A stretch of DNA of 64,000 nucleotides from Streptomyces camponoticapitis. Its GTDB lineage: Bacteria > Actinomycetota > Actinomycetes > Streptomycetales > Streptomycetaceae. The stretch covers positions 119,928-183,927 of the forward strand of contig NZ_BMMV01000018.1 in assembly GCF_014646115.1 (NCBI RefSeq), written 5' to 3'. Positions 8,221 to 16,740 of this stretch are shown piece after piece. The translations under genes and the position numbers were made by a program. The notes beneath the pieces were generated by a model. That model was not told the DNA's origin. It saw only the letters and a list, made by a program, of their open reading frames with translations, and made no database searches. Within the stretch, counting starts at the first letter, position 1, and each line of letters begins with the position of its first letter.

Positions 8221-9702
8221 GTGGCCGACGCCCGAGGCACGCTGCTCCTGGCCCCCCGTACCGAATCCGATCCCCTTCCCCGCCCCGCCTCCGCCGAACG
8301 GGACTGGCGCGAGGCGCTGCGCCGGGCGGCCCCGGTGCTGCCCGTCCTGGCGGTGGTCGCGCTCCTCGCCGTTCCGGTCGCCGGTCCCGCCGGGGATGGC
8401 TCGGCCGGCTCCGGGACGGTGGCCGACGCCGCGTCCGCGCTGCTGGTCGTCTTCTGTCTCGTACGGGTGCTGCGCGACCGCTCCCGGCCGCTGACCCGAA
8501 CGGCCGCGCTGGTCCTCGGACTTCCCGTGTTCGGCGTGTGCGTCGCCGCGATCACGTCGTACGACCCCGCGTCGAGCCTGCCCGGTGTGGCGCGCTACCT
8601 CCAGATCTTCGTGCTCGTGCCCGGCGCGCTGCTGCTGCTGATCAGACACCGCCGGGACTTCCGGCTCGTCGCCTGGTCGATGGTGGTCCTCGCGCTGGTG
8701 CAGGGGCTCGTCGGCGTTGTCCAGTACCTGACCGGCACCGGCGCCTCGTACATGGGCGAGGACGTCCGCGCGGTCGGCACGTTCGGACCCACCGACGTCA
8801 TGGGCATGGCCACCGTCGTGTCGTACGGCCTGGTCGCCGCCGTCGGACTGGCCCTGGGCGCGGGGTCTGAGCCCGGCCCGGGCGGTGGGCGCGAGGTGCC
8901 GCGCCGGCAGCGGGCCGCCGCGCTCGTCTGCGCCGCACTGCTCTTCCTGCCGCTCGTGCTCTCCTTCAGCCGGGGCGCGTGGATCGCGACGGTCGTGGCC
9001 GTCACGCTGCAACTCGCGCTCGCCGGACTGCGCCGCGCGGCCCGGGTCGCGCTCGTGGGGGCGGCGCTCGGCGTCGTACTCGTCGGCGGACTCGGCATCG
9101 GCTCGCAGATGGTCTCGGAACGGCTCGGCAGCATCACCGAGGTCACCGAGGCGCCCGACAGATCGGTCACCGACCGGTACACGATGTGGGCCGCGGCGGC
9201 CGGGATGTGGCGCACCGACCCGGTGACCGGCGTGGGGCTGAAGGGCTTCCCCGCCTACCGCGACAGCCACTCCTCGGTCGCGCTCTCGTCGGGCAGCGAC
9301 ACCGCCGGCGCGGGCAAGGCGTTCCAGCGCCAGCCGCTGCTCTCGCCGCACAACATGTATCTGCTGGTCCTCAGCGAGCAGGGGATCGTCGGTCTGCTGG
9401 CGCTGGCCGGGAGCTGGGTGGCACTGCTCGTGCTGGCGCTGCGGCGACTGCCCGGCGCGCGGCGCGGGCATACGGGCGTCGACTGCGCGCTGGTCGCCGC
9501 CGGGCTGCTGATCTGGCAGCTGGTGGACTTCGGTTACGCGGACATCGGCGGGCCCTCGACGGTGCTGACCGCCGTCGTGCTCGGCCTGGCCGCGTGGTGG
9601 GCGCTCGACCGCCGGGCGGACCGCCGGGAGGGCGGCGGCGCGGACCTGGGCACGGACCGGGGCACAGGTCGGCGTACCGCCACGGAAGTTGGCGTGGCGT
9701 GA
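8221..9702 (+). CDS. O-antigen ligase/polymerase (Wzy-like) membrane protein
   Basis: A 493-residue polytopic membrane protein with about ten to twelve hydrophobic segments and a large extracytoplasmic loop between about residues 290 and 380. It carries the family motif LSFSRGAWIA and the histidine-containing SPHNMYLLVLSEQG typical of the O-antigen ligase (PF04932-type) family. Such proteins polymerise or transfer lipid-linked glycan outside the membrane. The GTG start follows the upstream stop by one base. Between an initiating transferase and a flippase the likely role is repeat-unit polymerisation, although ligase activity cannot be excluded. Confidence 0.85.
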   Translation: MADARGTLLLAPRTESDPLPRPASAERDWREALRRAAPVLPVLAVVALLAVPVAGPAGDGSAGSGTVADAASALLVVFCLVRVLRDRSRPLTRTAALVLGLPVFGVCVAAITSYDPASSLPGVARYLQIFVLVPGALLLLIRHRRDFRLVAWSMVVLALVQGLVGVVQYLTGTGASYMGEDVRAVGTFGPTDVMGMATVVSYGLVAAVGLALGAGSEPGPGGGREVPRRQRAAALVCAALLFLPLVLSFSRGAWIATVVAVTLQLALAGLRRAARVALVGAALGVVLVGGLGIGSQMVSERLGSITEVTEAPDRSVTDRYTMWAAAAGMWRTDPVTGVGLKGFPAYRDSHSSVALSSGSDTAGAGKAFQRQPLLSPHNMYLLVLSEQGIVGLLALAGSWVALLVLALRRLPGARRGHTGVDCALVAAGLLIWQLVDFGYADIGGPSTVLTAVVLGLAAWWALDRRADRREGGGADLGTDRGTGRRTATEVGVA

Positions 9703-11525
9703 GCGATCTGACCGACGCGACGCAGTCGCCGACGGAACCCGCCGTGCCCGCCGAATCCGCTCAGAACGCTCAGAACGCTCAGAACAGTCAGGCCGCCCGG
9801 ACCCTTCAGAAAACTCAGACCGCCCAGCAGCCCGCCGTTCCCAGCCGCAGGCCACCGCCCCCCTCGACCCCGCCGGCCGACAAAGCCGACGCGGGCGCGG
9901 CCGATCCGGGCAGCCGCACCGGCCACCTCTCCGGCCGTTTCCTCGCCCGCGCCGCCCTGGTGACCGCCGTCCTCACCGCCGCCGGGGCGCTGCTCGGTCT
10001 CGTACGCGACCAGACCATCGCCCACCTCTACGGGGCGGGCCCCGACACCGACGCCTTCCTCGTCGCCTGGACCGTCCCCGAAGTCGCGTCGACGCTGCTC
10101 ATCGAGGACGCGATGGCGCTCATCCTGGTGCCCGCGTTCAGCCTCGCGCTCGCGCGCAGGGCCGCGCGCCGGCCACTCCTGCCCAACTCGCCACCAGGCC
10201 CTGAGTCCGACCGCGACCCCGTGCACGCCCTGCTGCGTACGACCCTGCCGAGTCTGCTGCTCGTGCTCAGCGCCGGCGCCGTCCTGCTGATGCTGGCGGC
10301 GCCCTGGGTGGTCGCCGCCCTGGCCCCCGGCCTCCCGGACACCCGACTGGCCGTCGACTGCACCCGGTTGACGGCCACCTGCGCGTTCAGTTTCGGCATC
10401 GCCGGATACTTCAGCGCAGCGCTGCGGGCGCACGGCAGCTTCGTACCGCCCGCGATGATCTACGTCGCGTACAACGTCGGCATCATCGCCACGATGCTGA
10501 TCCTCAGCGACCGGCTCGGGGTGCGTGCGGCGGCCGTCGGGGTCGCCCTCGGCGGGGTCCTGATGGTCCTCGTCCAGGCGCCGGTCGTCTGGCGCAGACT
10601 GCGCGAGCGCCGCGCGGTGGAGCCGGTCCACGAGCCGTCCGACGACCAGCCCGGCACCGGCCGGCCGCTCGTCGTCCTCGGACTGCTCGCCCCCGTCATC
10701 GTCTTCGCGCTCAGCCGCCAGTCCCAGGTCCTCATCGAACGCTTCCTCGCCGCGCCCCTGCCCGCCGGCGCCATCTCGCATCTCAACTACGCGCAGAAGG
10801 TCGCGCAGATGCCGATGGTGCTGTCCCTGATGCTCTGCACGGTCACCTTCCCCGTCGTCGCCCGCGCCATGGCGGCCGGGGATACCGACCGGGCCAGGCG
10901 GCGCGTCGAACGCGACCTCGCCCTCGCCGGTGTCATCGTGCTCGTGGGCGCCGCGACCGTCGTCGCGTGCGCACCGCAGATCATCGAAATCCTCTTCCAG
11001 CGCGGTGCTTTCGACCGGGCGGACACGGCGGCCACCGCCGCCGTGATGCGTGTGTACGCACTGGGGCTGCTCGGCCACACCCTCGTCGGGGCCCTCGTCC
11101 GCTGCTACTTCTCCGCCGCGCGTCCCCTGTGGTTCCCGGCGCTCGCCATGCTCGTCGGTCTCGCCCTCACCACCGCGGGCGGCGCACTGCTCGTCGGCAC
11201 CTGGGGTGTCCTCGGGATCGCGGCGGGCAACGCGCTGGGCATCACGGTCACCGCCGCTCTGCTGCTGGGCGGTGTCGCCCGGCACAGCGTCCCCGTGCGG
11301 GTCCGCCACATGACGGGCGGGCTCGTCAAACTCAGCGCCGCCGCCGCTGCCGCCACCGGCGCCGGATGGCTCTGCGGCGCCCTCATCCCCGCACCCGTGC
11401 CGGCGGCGGCCGTCGCCTGTCTGGTCGTCGCCACGGTGTTCCTCGTCATCGCACGGGCCCTCCAGGTACCCGAGATCGACTCCCTCGTCCGCTCCGCCAC
11501 ACGAAAGCTCATCGATGTCCGCTGA
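9699..11525 (+). CDS. MurJ/Wzx-like lipid-linked oligosaccharide flippase
   Basis: A 608-residue MOP-superfamily membrane protein resembling MurJ (MviN), the lipid II flippase. A hydrophilic N-terminal tail of about 80 residues contains an NAQNAQNSQ repeat and a proline-rich stretch, followed by about fourteen transmembrane helices. Conserved features are VRDQTIAHLYGAGPDTDAF near the N terminus, QSQVLIERFLAAPLPAGAIS and ILFQRGAFDRADT. The GTG at 9699 overlaps the preceding stop (GTGA) and is in frame with the full membrane region. Its place in the operon argues for export of this glycan's repeat unit rather than lipid II, which is inference. Confidence 0.88.
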   Translation: MSDLTDATQSPTEPAVPAESAQNAQNAQNSQAARTLQKTQTAQQPAVPSRRPPPPSTPPADKADAGAADPGSRTGHLSGRFLARAALVTAVLTAAGALLGLVRDQTIAHLYGAGPDTDAFLVAWTVPEVASTLLIEDAMALILVPAFSLALARRAARRPLLPNSPPGPESDRDPVHALLRTTLPSLLLVLSAGAVLLMLAAPWVVAALAPGLPDTRLAVDCTRLTATCAFSFGIAGYFSAALRAHGSFVPPAMIYVAYNVGIIATMLILSDRLGVRAAAVGVALGGVLMVLVQAPVVWRRLRERRAVEPVHEPSDDQPGTGRPLVVLGLLAPVIVFALSRQSQVLIERFLAAPLPAGAISHLNYAQKVAQMPMVLSLMLCTVTFPVVARAMAAGDTDRARRRVERDLALAGVIVLVGAATVVACAPQIIEILFQRGAFDRADTAATAAVMRVYALGLLGHTLVGALVRCYFSAARPLWFPALAMLVGLALTTAGGALLVGTWGVLGIAAGNALGITVTAALLLGGVARHSVPVRVRHMTGGLVKLSAAAAAATGAGWLCGALIPAPVPAAAVACLVVATVFLVIARALQVPEIDSLVRSATRKLIDVR

Positions 11526-12306
11526 CACGGTCTCCGCAGGCCCCCTGTGGGCAGCCATGTACCACTCGATCACCGACTCGACCGAGGACCCCTACCAGGT
11601 GACGGTCTCGCCCGACCGGCTCGACCGGCAGCTGCGCTGGATGCGCCGCCGCGGGCTCACCGGCGTGAGCATGGAGCGCCTGCTGGTCGCCCGCGCACGG
11701 GGCCGTGACGCCGGACTCGTCGGGCTGACGTTCGACGACGGTTACGCCGACTTCCTGACGAACGCCGTGCCGCTGCTGCACCGGTACGAGTTCACCGCCA
11801 CCGTCTACGTGCTCCCCGGCCGGCTCGGCGGCACCAACGAATGGGACAGCCTCGGCCCGCGCAAGCCGCTCCTGACGGCGGACGGCATCCGCGAGGCGGC
11901 GGCGGCCGGTATGGAGGTCGGCTCGCACGGGCTGCGTCACACCGATCTCACCGAGGCGGACGACGCGCTGCTGACCGAGGAGACGCGCGGCAGCCGCGAG
12001 GCGCTGTGCGAGATCACGGGCGGGGAGGTGACCGGGTTCTGCTATCCGTACGGCACGGTCGACGAGCGCGCCACGACCGCCGTACGGGACGCCGGTTACC
12101 GGTACGCGGTCGGCATCAGCCCCGGCCCGCTCACCGGCCTGTTCGCGCTGCCGCGTGTGCACATCGGCCAGGAGGACACATCCTTCCGGCTCTTCCTGAA
12201 GCGCGCGCTGCACGGCCGGCGCCGCGAGCCGGTCCCGTACGTCCCGTACGGCCCCGCCTCCCTGCCCGCCGAGCCCGCGACCACGGGCGAGGGCGGCGGC
12301 GCATGA
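11515..12306 (+). CDS. Polysaccharide deacetylase (NodB domain)
   Basis: A 263-residue carbohydrate esterase family 4 protein. The NodB motifs are present: motif 1 LTFDDGYADF (catalytic base and metal Asp), motif 2 SHGLRHTDL (two metal His) and motif 3 FCYPYGTVDE. There is no signal peptide, so it may act on cytoplasmic lipid-linked sugars or stay on the inner face. It overlaps the flippase gene by 11 bases and is itself overlapped by the next glycosyltransferase (ATGA). It suggests that the glycan contains N-acetylated sugars that are partly deacetylated. Confidence 0.9.
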   Translation: MSADTVSAGPLWAAMYHSITDSTEDPYQVTVSPDRLDRQLRWMRRRGLTGVSMERLLVARARGRDAGLVGLTFDDGYADFLTNAVPLLHRYEFTATVYVLPGRLGGTNEWDSLGPRKPLLTADGIREAAAAGMEVGSHGLRHTDLTEADDALLTEETRGSREALCEITGGEVTGFCYPYGTVDERATTAVRDAGYRYAVGISPGPLTGLFALPRVHIGQEDTSFRLFLKRALHGRRREPVPYVPYGPASLPAEPATTGEGGGA

Positions 12307-13490
12307 AGGTGCTGCACGTCATCACCGGCCTCGGCATCGGCGGCGCCGAGCAGCAACTACGCCTGTTGCTGCGCCAGTTGCCCACCGACAGCGCCGTCGT
12401 CACGCTCACCAACCCGGGCGCCGTCGCACGGGGGATCACCGCCGACGGCTGCCCGGTCACGAACCTCGACATAAGAGGCAACCGTGACCTCGGCGCGCTG
12501 CCCCGGCTGACCCGGCTGATCAAGGACGGCCGGTACGACCTGGTCCACACGCACCTCTACCGCGCCTGTGTGTACGGCCGCCTCGCCGCACGCCTCGCGG
12601 GCGTACGGACCGTCGTCGCCACCGAGCACTCGCTCGGTGCCACCCAGATCGAGGGCCGTCCGCTGACCACCGGCGCCCGCGCGCTCTACCTCGGCAGCGA
12701 GCGCCTCGGCTCGGCGACCGTCGCCGTCTCGACGACCGTCGCGCACCGGCTGCGCCGCTGGGGCGTACGCCGGGACCGTATCCATGTCGTGCCCAACGGC
12801 ATCGACGTGCCGCGCTTCGGCTACGACGAGACGGCCCGGCACAAGACGCGGGCCGAACTCGGCCTGCCCGCAGACGCGTTCGTCGTCGGCGGCGTCGGCA
12901 GACTCAGCCCCGGCAAGCGCTTCGACACCCTGATCAGAGCCGTCGCCGCACTGCCCGGCGCCCGCCTCCTGCTGGTCGGCGAGGGCCCCGAGCGCGACCG
13001 ACTGCGCGCCCTGGCAGCCGAGTTGGGGGCCGACGACCGCGTCCTGACGCCCGGCGCCTGCGAGGACCCGCCGCCGAACCCCGCCGCCGACACCGGACCT
13101 GACCTCCCGTCACTTTTCGCCGCCATGGACGTCTTCGTCTCCACCTCCGAGGACGAGGCGTTCGGGCTCGCGATGGTCGAGGGCCTGGCCGCCGGGCTGC
13201 CCGTCCTGCACGTCACCTGCCCCGCCCTGACCGACCTGCCCGCCGAAGCGGCACCGGGCGCGCGCCAGATCAGCGGGACGGTCTCCGGCCTCGTCGCCGA
13301 ACTGACCACATTCCAGGAGCGGTTCACCTCCGGAGAAGGCCCCCGCCGACTGCCGGTACCGCCCGCCGCGCGCCACTACGACATCTCCCGCAGCGCCGAA
13401 CAGCTGATGTCCGTCTACGACCACGCCCTGCGCCGGAACGGCGGCTCGTACGCGCGCCCCGTCCGCCGCCCAGCCACCCCCGAGGAGTGA
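12303..13490 (+). CDS. GT4-type glycosyltransferase
   Basis: A 395-residue GT-B glycosyltransferase. It starts MKVLHVITGLGIGGAEQQL, the common N terminus of GT4 enzymes, and carries VHTHLYRACVYGRLAARLAG, VVPNGIDVPRFG, GVGRLSPGKRFDTL, LLVGEGPERDRL and the E-x7-E element in DEAFGLAMVEGLAAG. The ATG at 12303 overlaps the stop of the deacetylase gene. It most likely extends the lipid-linked oligosaccharide. A less conserved Pro/Ala insertion (about residues 257-270) precedes the C-terminal donor-binding motif. Confidence 0.9.
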   Translation: MKVLHVITGLGIGGAEQQLRLLLRQLPTDSAVVTLTNPGAVARGITADGCPVTNLDIRGNRDLGALPRLTRLIKDGRYDLVHTHLYRACVYGRLAARLAGVRTVVATEHSLGATQIEGRPLTTGARALYLGSERLGSATVAVSTTVAHRLRRWGVRRDRIHVVPNGIDVPRFGYDETARHKTRAELGLPADAFVVGGVGRLSPGKRFDTLIRAVAALPGARLLLVGEGPERDRLRALAAELGADDRVLTPGACEDPPPNPAADTGPDLPSLFAAMDVFVSTSEDEAFGLAMVEGLAAGLPVLHVTCPALTDLPAEAAPGARQISGTVSGLVAELTTFQERFTSGEGPRRLPVPPAARHYDISRSAEQLMSVYDHALRRNGGSYARPVRRPATPEE

Positions 13491-13497
13491 GTTCCCG

Positions 13498-14163
13498 ATG
13501 ACCGAGAAAGAGAGCGGCCGGCGCCGCGAGGGCTCATGGCCCGGCCGCGTCCTGGCGAGGATCAGGGCCCTGTCCGTCTGGTGGATCGTGCCGGTGGGCG
13601 TCCTGATCGGGGCGCTCGCGGGCGGCGCGTACGGAACGCTCCGTACCCCGCAGTACTCCGCCACCAGCTACGTACTCGTCGTACCGACCGACAAGACCGA
13701 CCCCGCCGCCGCGCTCGGCTTCGCGCAGGCGTACGGGCGGGTCGCCTCGCAGGTCGCCGCCGTCGGCGACGCCCAGGTGTGGGCCGGGGTCTCCGCGAAG
13801 GTCCTCAGGGAGAACGTCACCACGGTCACCTCGCCCGACGCCCCGATGATCTCGGTGACCGCCACCTCCAGCGGCCGGCAGGCGGCCGTCAGCATGGCCG
13901 ACGGTGTCGCACGCTCACTGGTGCTCAACGGCACGCAGATGCAGGGCAGTACGAACGTCCGGGTGGTCCAGTTCTCCCGCGCGGTCAAGCCCACCAGCCC
14001 CGTGTCGCCGTCGGCGCCGCTGGCCGCGCTCGTCGGCGCCGCCGCGGGCGGACTCCTCGCCGGACTCGTCGTTCTGGTCCGCCCGAAGCGCCGGCGCGAC
14101 GAGGTGCACGCGCCTGTTCCCGCTCCTTCGGCGGCCCCCGTGCCACAGACGGAGAGCGTGTGA
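13498..14163 (+). CDS. Wzz-like chain-length determinant protein
   Basis: A 221-residue protein with the polysaccharide co-polymerase layout: a cytoplasmic basic N terminus, a transmembrane helix (WWIVPVGVLIGALAGGAYG, about residues 23-41), an extracytoplasmic alpha/beta domain with TPQYSATSYVLVVP, and a second helix near residues 172-199 preceded by a proline motif (KPTSPVSPSAP). No C-terminal tyrosine kinase domain follows. Such proteins set chain length with a Wzy polymerase. It begins seven bases after the upstream stop, and its own stop overlaps the ATG of the next gene. Confidence 0.82.
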   Translation: MTEKESGRRREGSWPGRVLARIRALSVWWIVPVGVLIGALAGGAYGTLRTPQYSATSYVLVVPTDKTDPAAALGFAQAYGRVASQVAAVGDAQVWAGVSAKVLRENVTTVTSPDAPMISVTATSSGRQAAVSMADGVARSLVLNGTQMQGSTNVRVVQFSRAVKPTSPVSPSAPLAALVGAAAGGLLAGLVVLVRPKRRRDEVHAPVPAPSAAPVPQTESV

Positions 14164-15371
14164 TGGCCGCGGAATCGACCACCAGACGCACCCTGCGGGC
14201 GGGCGCGGCCCCGGGCAAGACCGTCGGCAGAGGCACCTTCACCGCACTGACCTCCGAGATCTGCCGGGACCCCGACCGGTTCGGCTCCCTCGCGGCCGAG
14301 TGGAACGCGCTCCACCGCCGCTCCGGCTCCGCCACCCCCTTCCAGAGCCACGCGTGGCTGCACTCCTGGTGGCTGTCGTACGGCACCGCCGGCCGGCTCC
14401 GCGTCGTCCTCCTGCGCCGTGACGGCACCCTCGTCGGCGCGGCGCCGCTGATGCTGGTCCACCGGCCGTTCCCCGTCCTCGTCCATCTCGGCGGCTCCAT
14501 CTCCGACTTCTCCGACGTCCTGATCGACGACGACTGCGCCGACAGCGCGGCCCCGGCGCTCGCCAAGGCCCTCGCCAACGCCGCGCGCACCGCCGTGATC
14601 GACCTCAGGGAGGTACGGCCCGGCGCCGCCGTCGAACGGGTCTACGAGTGCTGGGACGGTCCGCGCGACACGCTGCCCGACTCGCCCTGCCTCGAACTGC
14701 CCGCCGTCCCCATCGACGAACTGCTCGGCCGTCTCTCGTCCTCCCGCGCCCAGCGCGTCAGGGCCAAGATCCGCAAGATCGAGTCGGCCGGCATCGAGGA
14801 ACGCGTGGTGCCCGGCGACGAGATCCCGACCGCCGTCGAACGGCTTCTCCATCTCCACCGGCTCCAGTGGCAGGGACGCGGTGTCACCCAGGAACACCTC
14901 AGCGCACGCTTCGCACAGCACCTGACCCGCTCGGTGCGGGCCATGGTGGAGTGCGGCGACGCGATGGTCACCGAGTTCCTGCTCGGGGGAGAGGTGGTCG
15001 CGGCGGACCTCACCCTGATGTCACCACGGCTCGCGGGCGGTTATCTGTACGGCGCCGACCCGATGCTGCGCGACCGGAAGGTCGACGTCGCCACGATGCT
15101 GCTGCGCGAGAGCGCCCGGCGGACCAGCGCCGACGGGCGCTCGACGCTGAGCATGCTGCGCGGCAACGAGCCGTACAAGCACCACTGGCGCCCGGAGACC
15201 GTCTGCAACCAGCGGCTGCTGATGGCGCGGGCGATGATGGCGCCCTCGCTGCGGCTGGTCGCCGCCCACGCCGCCGCGCGCGGCCGGGCCGCCGTCCTGG
15301 TCAACGAGCGGCTGCCGGCGATGAAGGCGGGCCTGGCGAAGCGCACACGCCGGGGCGGCGGCAAGGAATGA
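14163..15371 (+). CDS. GNAT-fold acyltransferase, BioF2/CelD (FemAB-like) type
   Basis: A 402-residue protein of the double-GNAT group seen in exopolysaccharide clusters. Features are FGSLAAEWNALHRRSG and TPFQSHAWLHSWW near the N terminus, a central basic helix RAQRVRAKIRKI, LHRLQWQGRG, and a C-terminal ADLTLMSPRLAGGYLYGADP followed by SMLRGNEPYKHHW. These match the BioF2-like acetyltransferase pattern that I know. Members acylate sugars or attach aminoacyl groups. The ATG at 14163 overlaps the previous stop. It is the last gene of the operon and converges with the GH26-like gene. Confidence 0.85.
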   Translation: MAAESTTRRTLRAGAAPGKTVGRGTFTALTSEICRDPDRFGSLAAEWNALHRRSGSATPFQSHAWLHSWWLSYGTAGRLRVVLLRRDGTLVGAAPLMLVHRPFPVLVHLGGSISDFSDVLIDDDCADSAAPALAKALANAARTAVIDLREVRPGAAVERVYECWDGPRDTLPDSPCLELPAVPIDELLGRLSSSRAQRVRAKIRKIESAGIEERVVPGDEIPTAVERLLHLHRLQWQGRGVTQEHLSARFAQHLTRSVRAMVECGDAMVTEFLLGGEVVAADLTLMSPRLAGGYLYGADPMLRDRKVDVATMLLRESARRTSADGRSTLSMLRGNEPYKHHWRPETVCNQRLLMARAMMAPSLRLVAAHAAARGRAAVLVNERLPAMKAGLAKRTRRGGGKE

Positions 15372-15403
15372 CCCTGCCGCCGCCGGGACGGTGACCGGTC
15401 AGG

Positions 15404-16594
15404 TCAGGTCAGCCAGCGCTCCCACCCGCCGAAGCGGAGGCAGATCCTCTTGCCGAGGAGTGTCTCGATCCATGAACTGAGCGTCAGCGGCTTGCAGCTC
15501 GACGGCGTCTCGGGCCTCGCCGGGGTGCTGGGGTCCGGCCGGGGCTCGACAGGCGTGGCGGGCGGGACGCCGGGCTCCGATCCGGCGTTCTGCCCGTACA
15601 GCATCGAGCGGAACACGTTCGCGGAGCGCGGATTCTCATGGCACTGATATACGCCGTGCGGGCAGTAATCAGTGAGCGTGTGATAGAGCGGCCGTTGGTC
15701 TTTGATCCACTTGAGCATGCCCCGCATGTATTCGGGGTTGTCGCCGTTTCGGAAGAGGCCCCACTCCGGATAGGAGATAACCTTTCCATGCTGAGCGGCG
15801 AAGTCCACATGGTGACGGAGCCCGAGCGGCTCATTCACCTGCTCCTCGAACGTCCGCCCCGGCGGCTGGTCATAGGAGTCCATCCCCACGATGTCCACGA
15901 CGTCGTCGCCCGGATAGCACTCGGTCCAGGGAATGGCGTCCCTTCCGCGGTTCGGAGCGAAATCGAAACGGAATTCCTGGCCGGGCACGGCGCGCATGGC
16001 ACCGACGATCCGCTTCCAGTACGCCTTCCACGCCTGCGGGTCGGGGGCGCAGCGATGGGTGTACGTGGTGCCGTTCATCTCCCAGCCGAGCACGACGACC
16101 GTGTCCGGCACACCGAGGGAGACGAGCCGCTCGGCCAGGATCTGGAAGTGCCGGTCGTAGTCCCCCCTCGCTCCACGGCGCAGTTCCTTGCGGACGGCCA
16201 TGTCGCGGACCCGGCCCTCGGTGCGTTCGAGCATCGGGACGTTGAGTACGAACATGCGGTCGTCGCGGGCCTTCTTCCAGTCGGCCCAGTCCTTCAGGTA
16301 GCTCGGGCTGCCCTCGATGTTTGACCAGACGTCGCCGGGGAGGTACGAGTGCCCGACCCGCAGTTCCGTACCGCCGAGCCACCTCTGCATTCCGGCGATA
16401 CGGCGGACGCCCTCGGGACCGAAATCGAGGTACGCGCCCATCGCCGGTGATTTCACCACCGGTGGTTCCTTACTTCCGGGGGCGTCGGGGCCGGCGGCAT
16501 GACTCGCCATCGGCAGCGCGGAACCTGAAGCAAGGAGGCCGGCCGTGATGACACCCGCCAAGGTGCTGATCAGCCGTCGACGTCGATAGGCCAT
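15404..16594 (-). CDS. Secreted glycoside hydrolase, GH26-like
   Basis: A 396-residue exported hydrolase with an N-terminal signal peptide (basic MAYRRRRL then hydrophobic to about residue 33). The TIM-barrel catalytic pair is visible: acid/base Glu172 in LGWEMNG and nucleophile Glu277 in ISYPEWG, the arrangement of family GH26 (mannanases and related endo-glycanases). The C terminus (after about residue 340) is a Pro-rich linker plus a short segment with cysteines. It is transcribed towards the polysaccharide operon and probably trims or releases the glycan made there; the true substrate is unknown. It diverges from the ATP-grasp gene over a gap of about 130 bases. Confidence 0.85.
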   Translation of the reverse strand: MAYRRRRLISTLAGVITAGLLASGSALPMASHAAGPDAPGSKEPPVVKSPAMGAYLDFGPEGVRRIAGMQRWLGGTELRVGHSYLPGDVWSNIEGSPSYLKDWADWKKARDDRMFVLNVPMLERTEGRVRDMAVRKELRRGARGDYDRHFQILAERLVSLGVPDTVVVLGWEMNGTTYTHRCAPDPQAWKAYWKRIVGAMRAVPGQEFRFDFAPNRGRDAIPWTECYPGDDVVDIVGMDSYDQPPGRTFEEQVNEPLGLRHHVDFAAQHGKVISYPEWGLFRNGDNPEYMRGMLKWIKDQRPLYHTLTDYCPHGVYQCHENPRSANVFRSMLYGQNAGSEPGVPPATPVEPRPDPSTPARPETPSSCKPLTLSSWIETLLGKRICLRFGGWERWLT

Positions 16595-16740
16595 GTGTGC
16601 TCCTCATGAGGGGACGCATTCCGTGTCGCGCTGCTCCGAAAGTATTTCTAATAAGCCGATCGGGAATCCGGTCCGCCCTTTGACTAGACCGTTCGTGGAT
16701 TTCACCCCTCGCATGGGCCATCGAAATGAAGGACACCACC

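Noticed and set aside
8979-9698. Extended start for the flippase reading back into the polymerase gene
   Set aside because: The extension is out-of-frame shadow sequence of the polymerase gene; GTG 9699 fits the operon overlap.
9534-11573. 679-codon minus-strand frame opposite the flippase gene
   Set aside because: Composition (Gly/Asp/Glu/Arg) is the mirror of the membrane protein; no start signal or motif.
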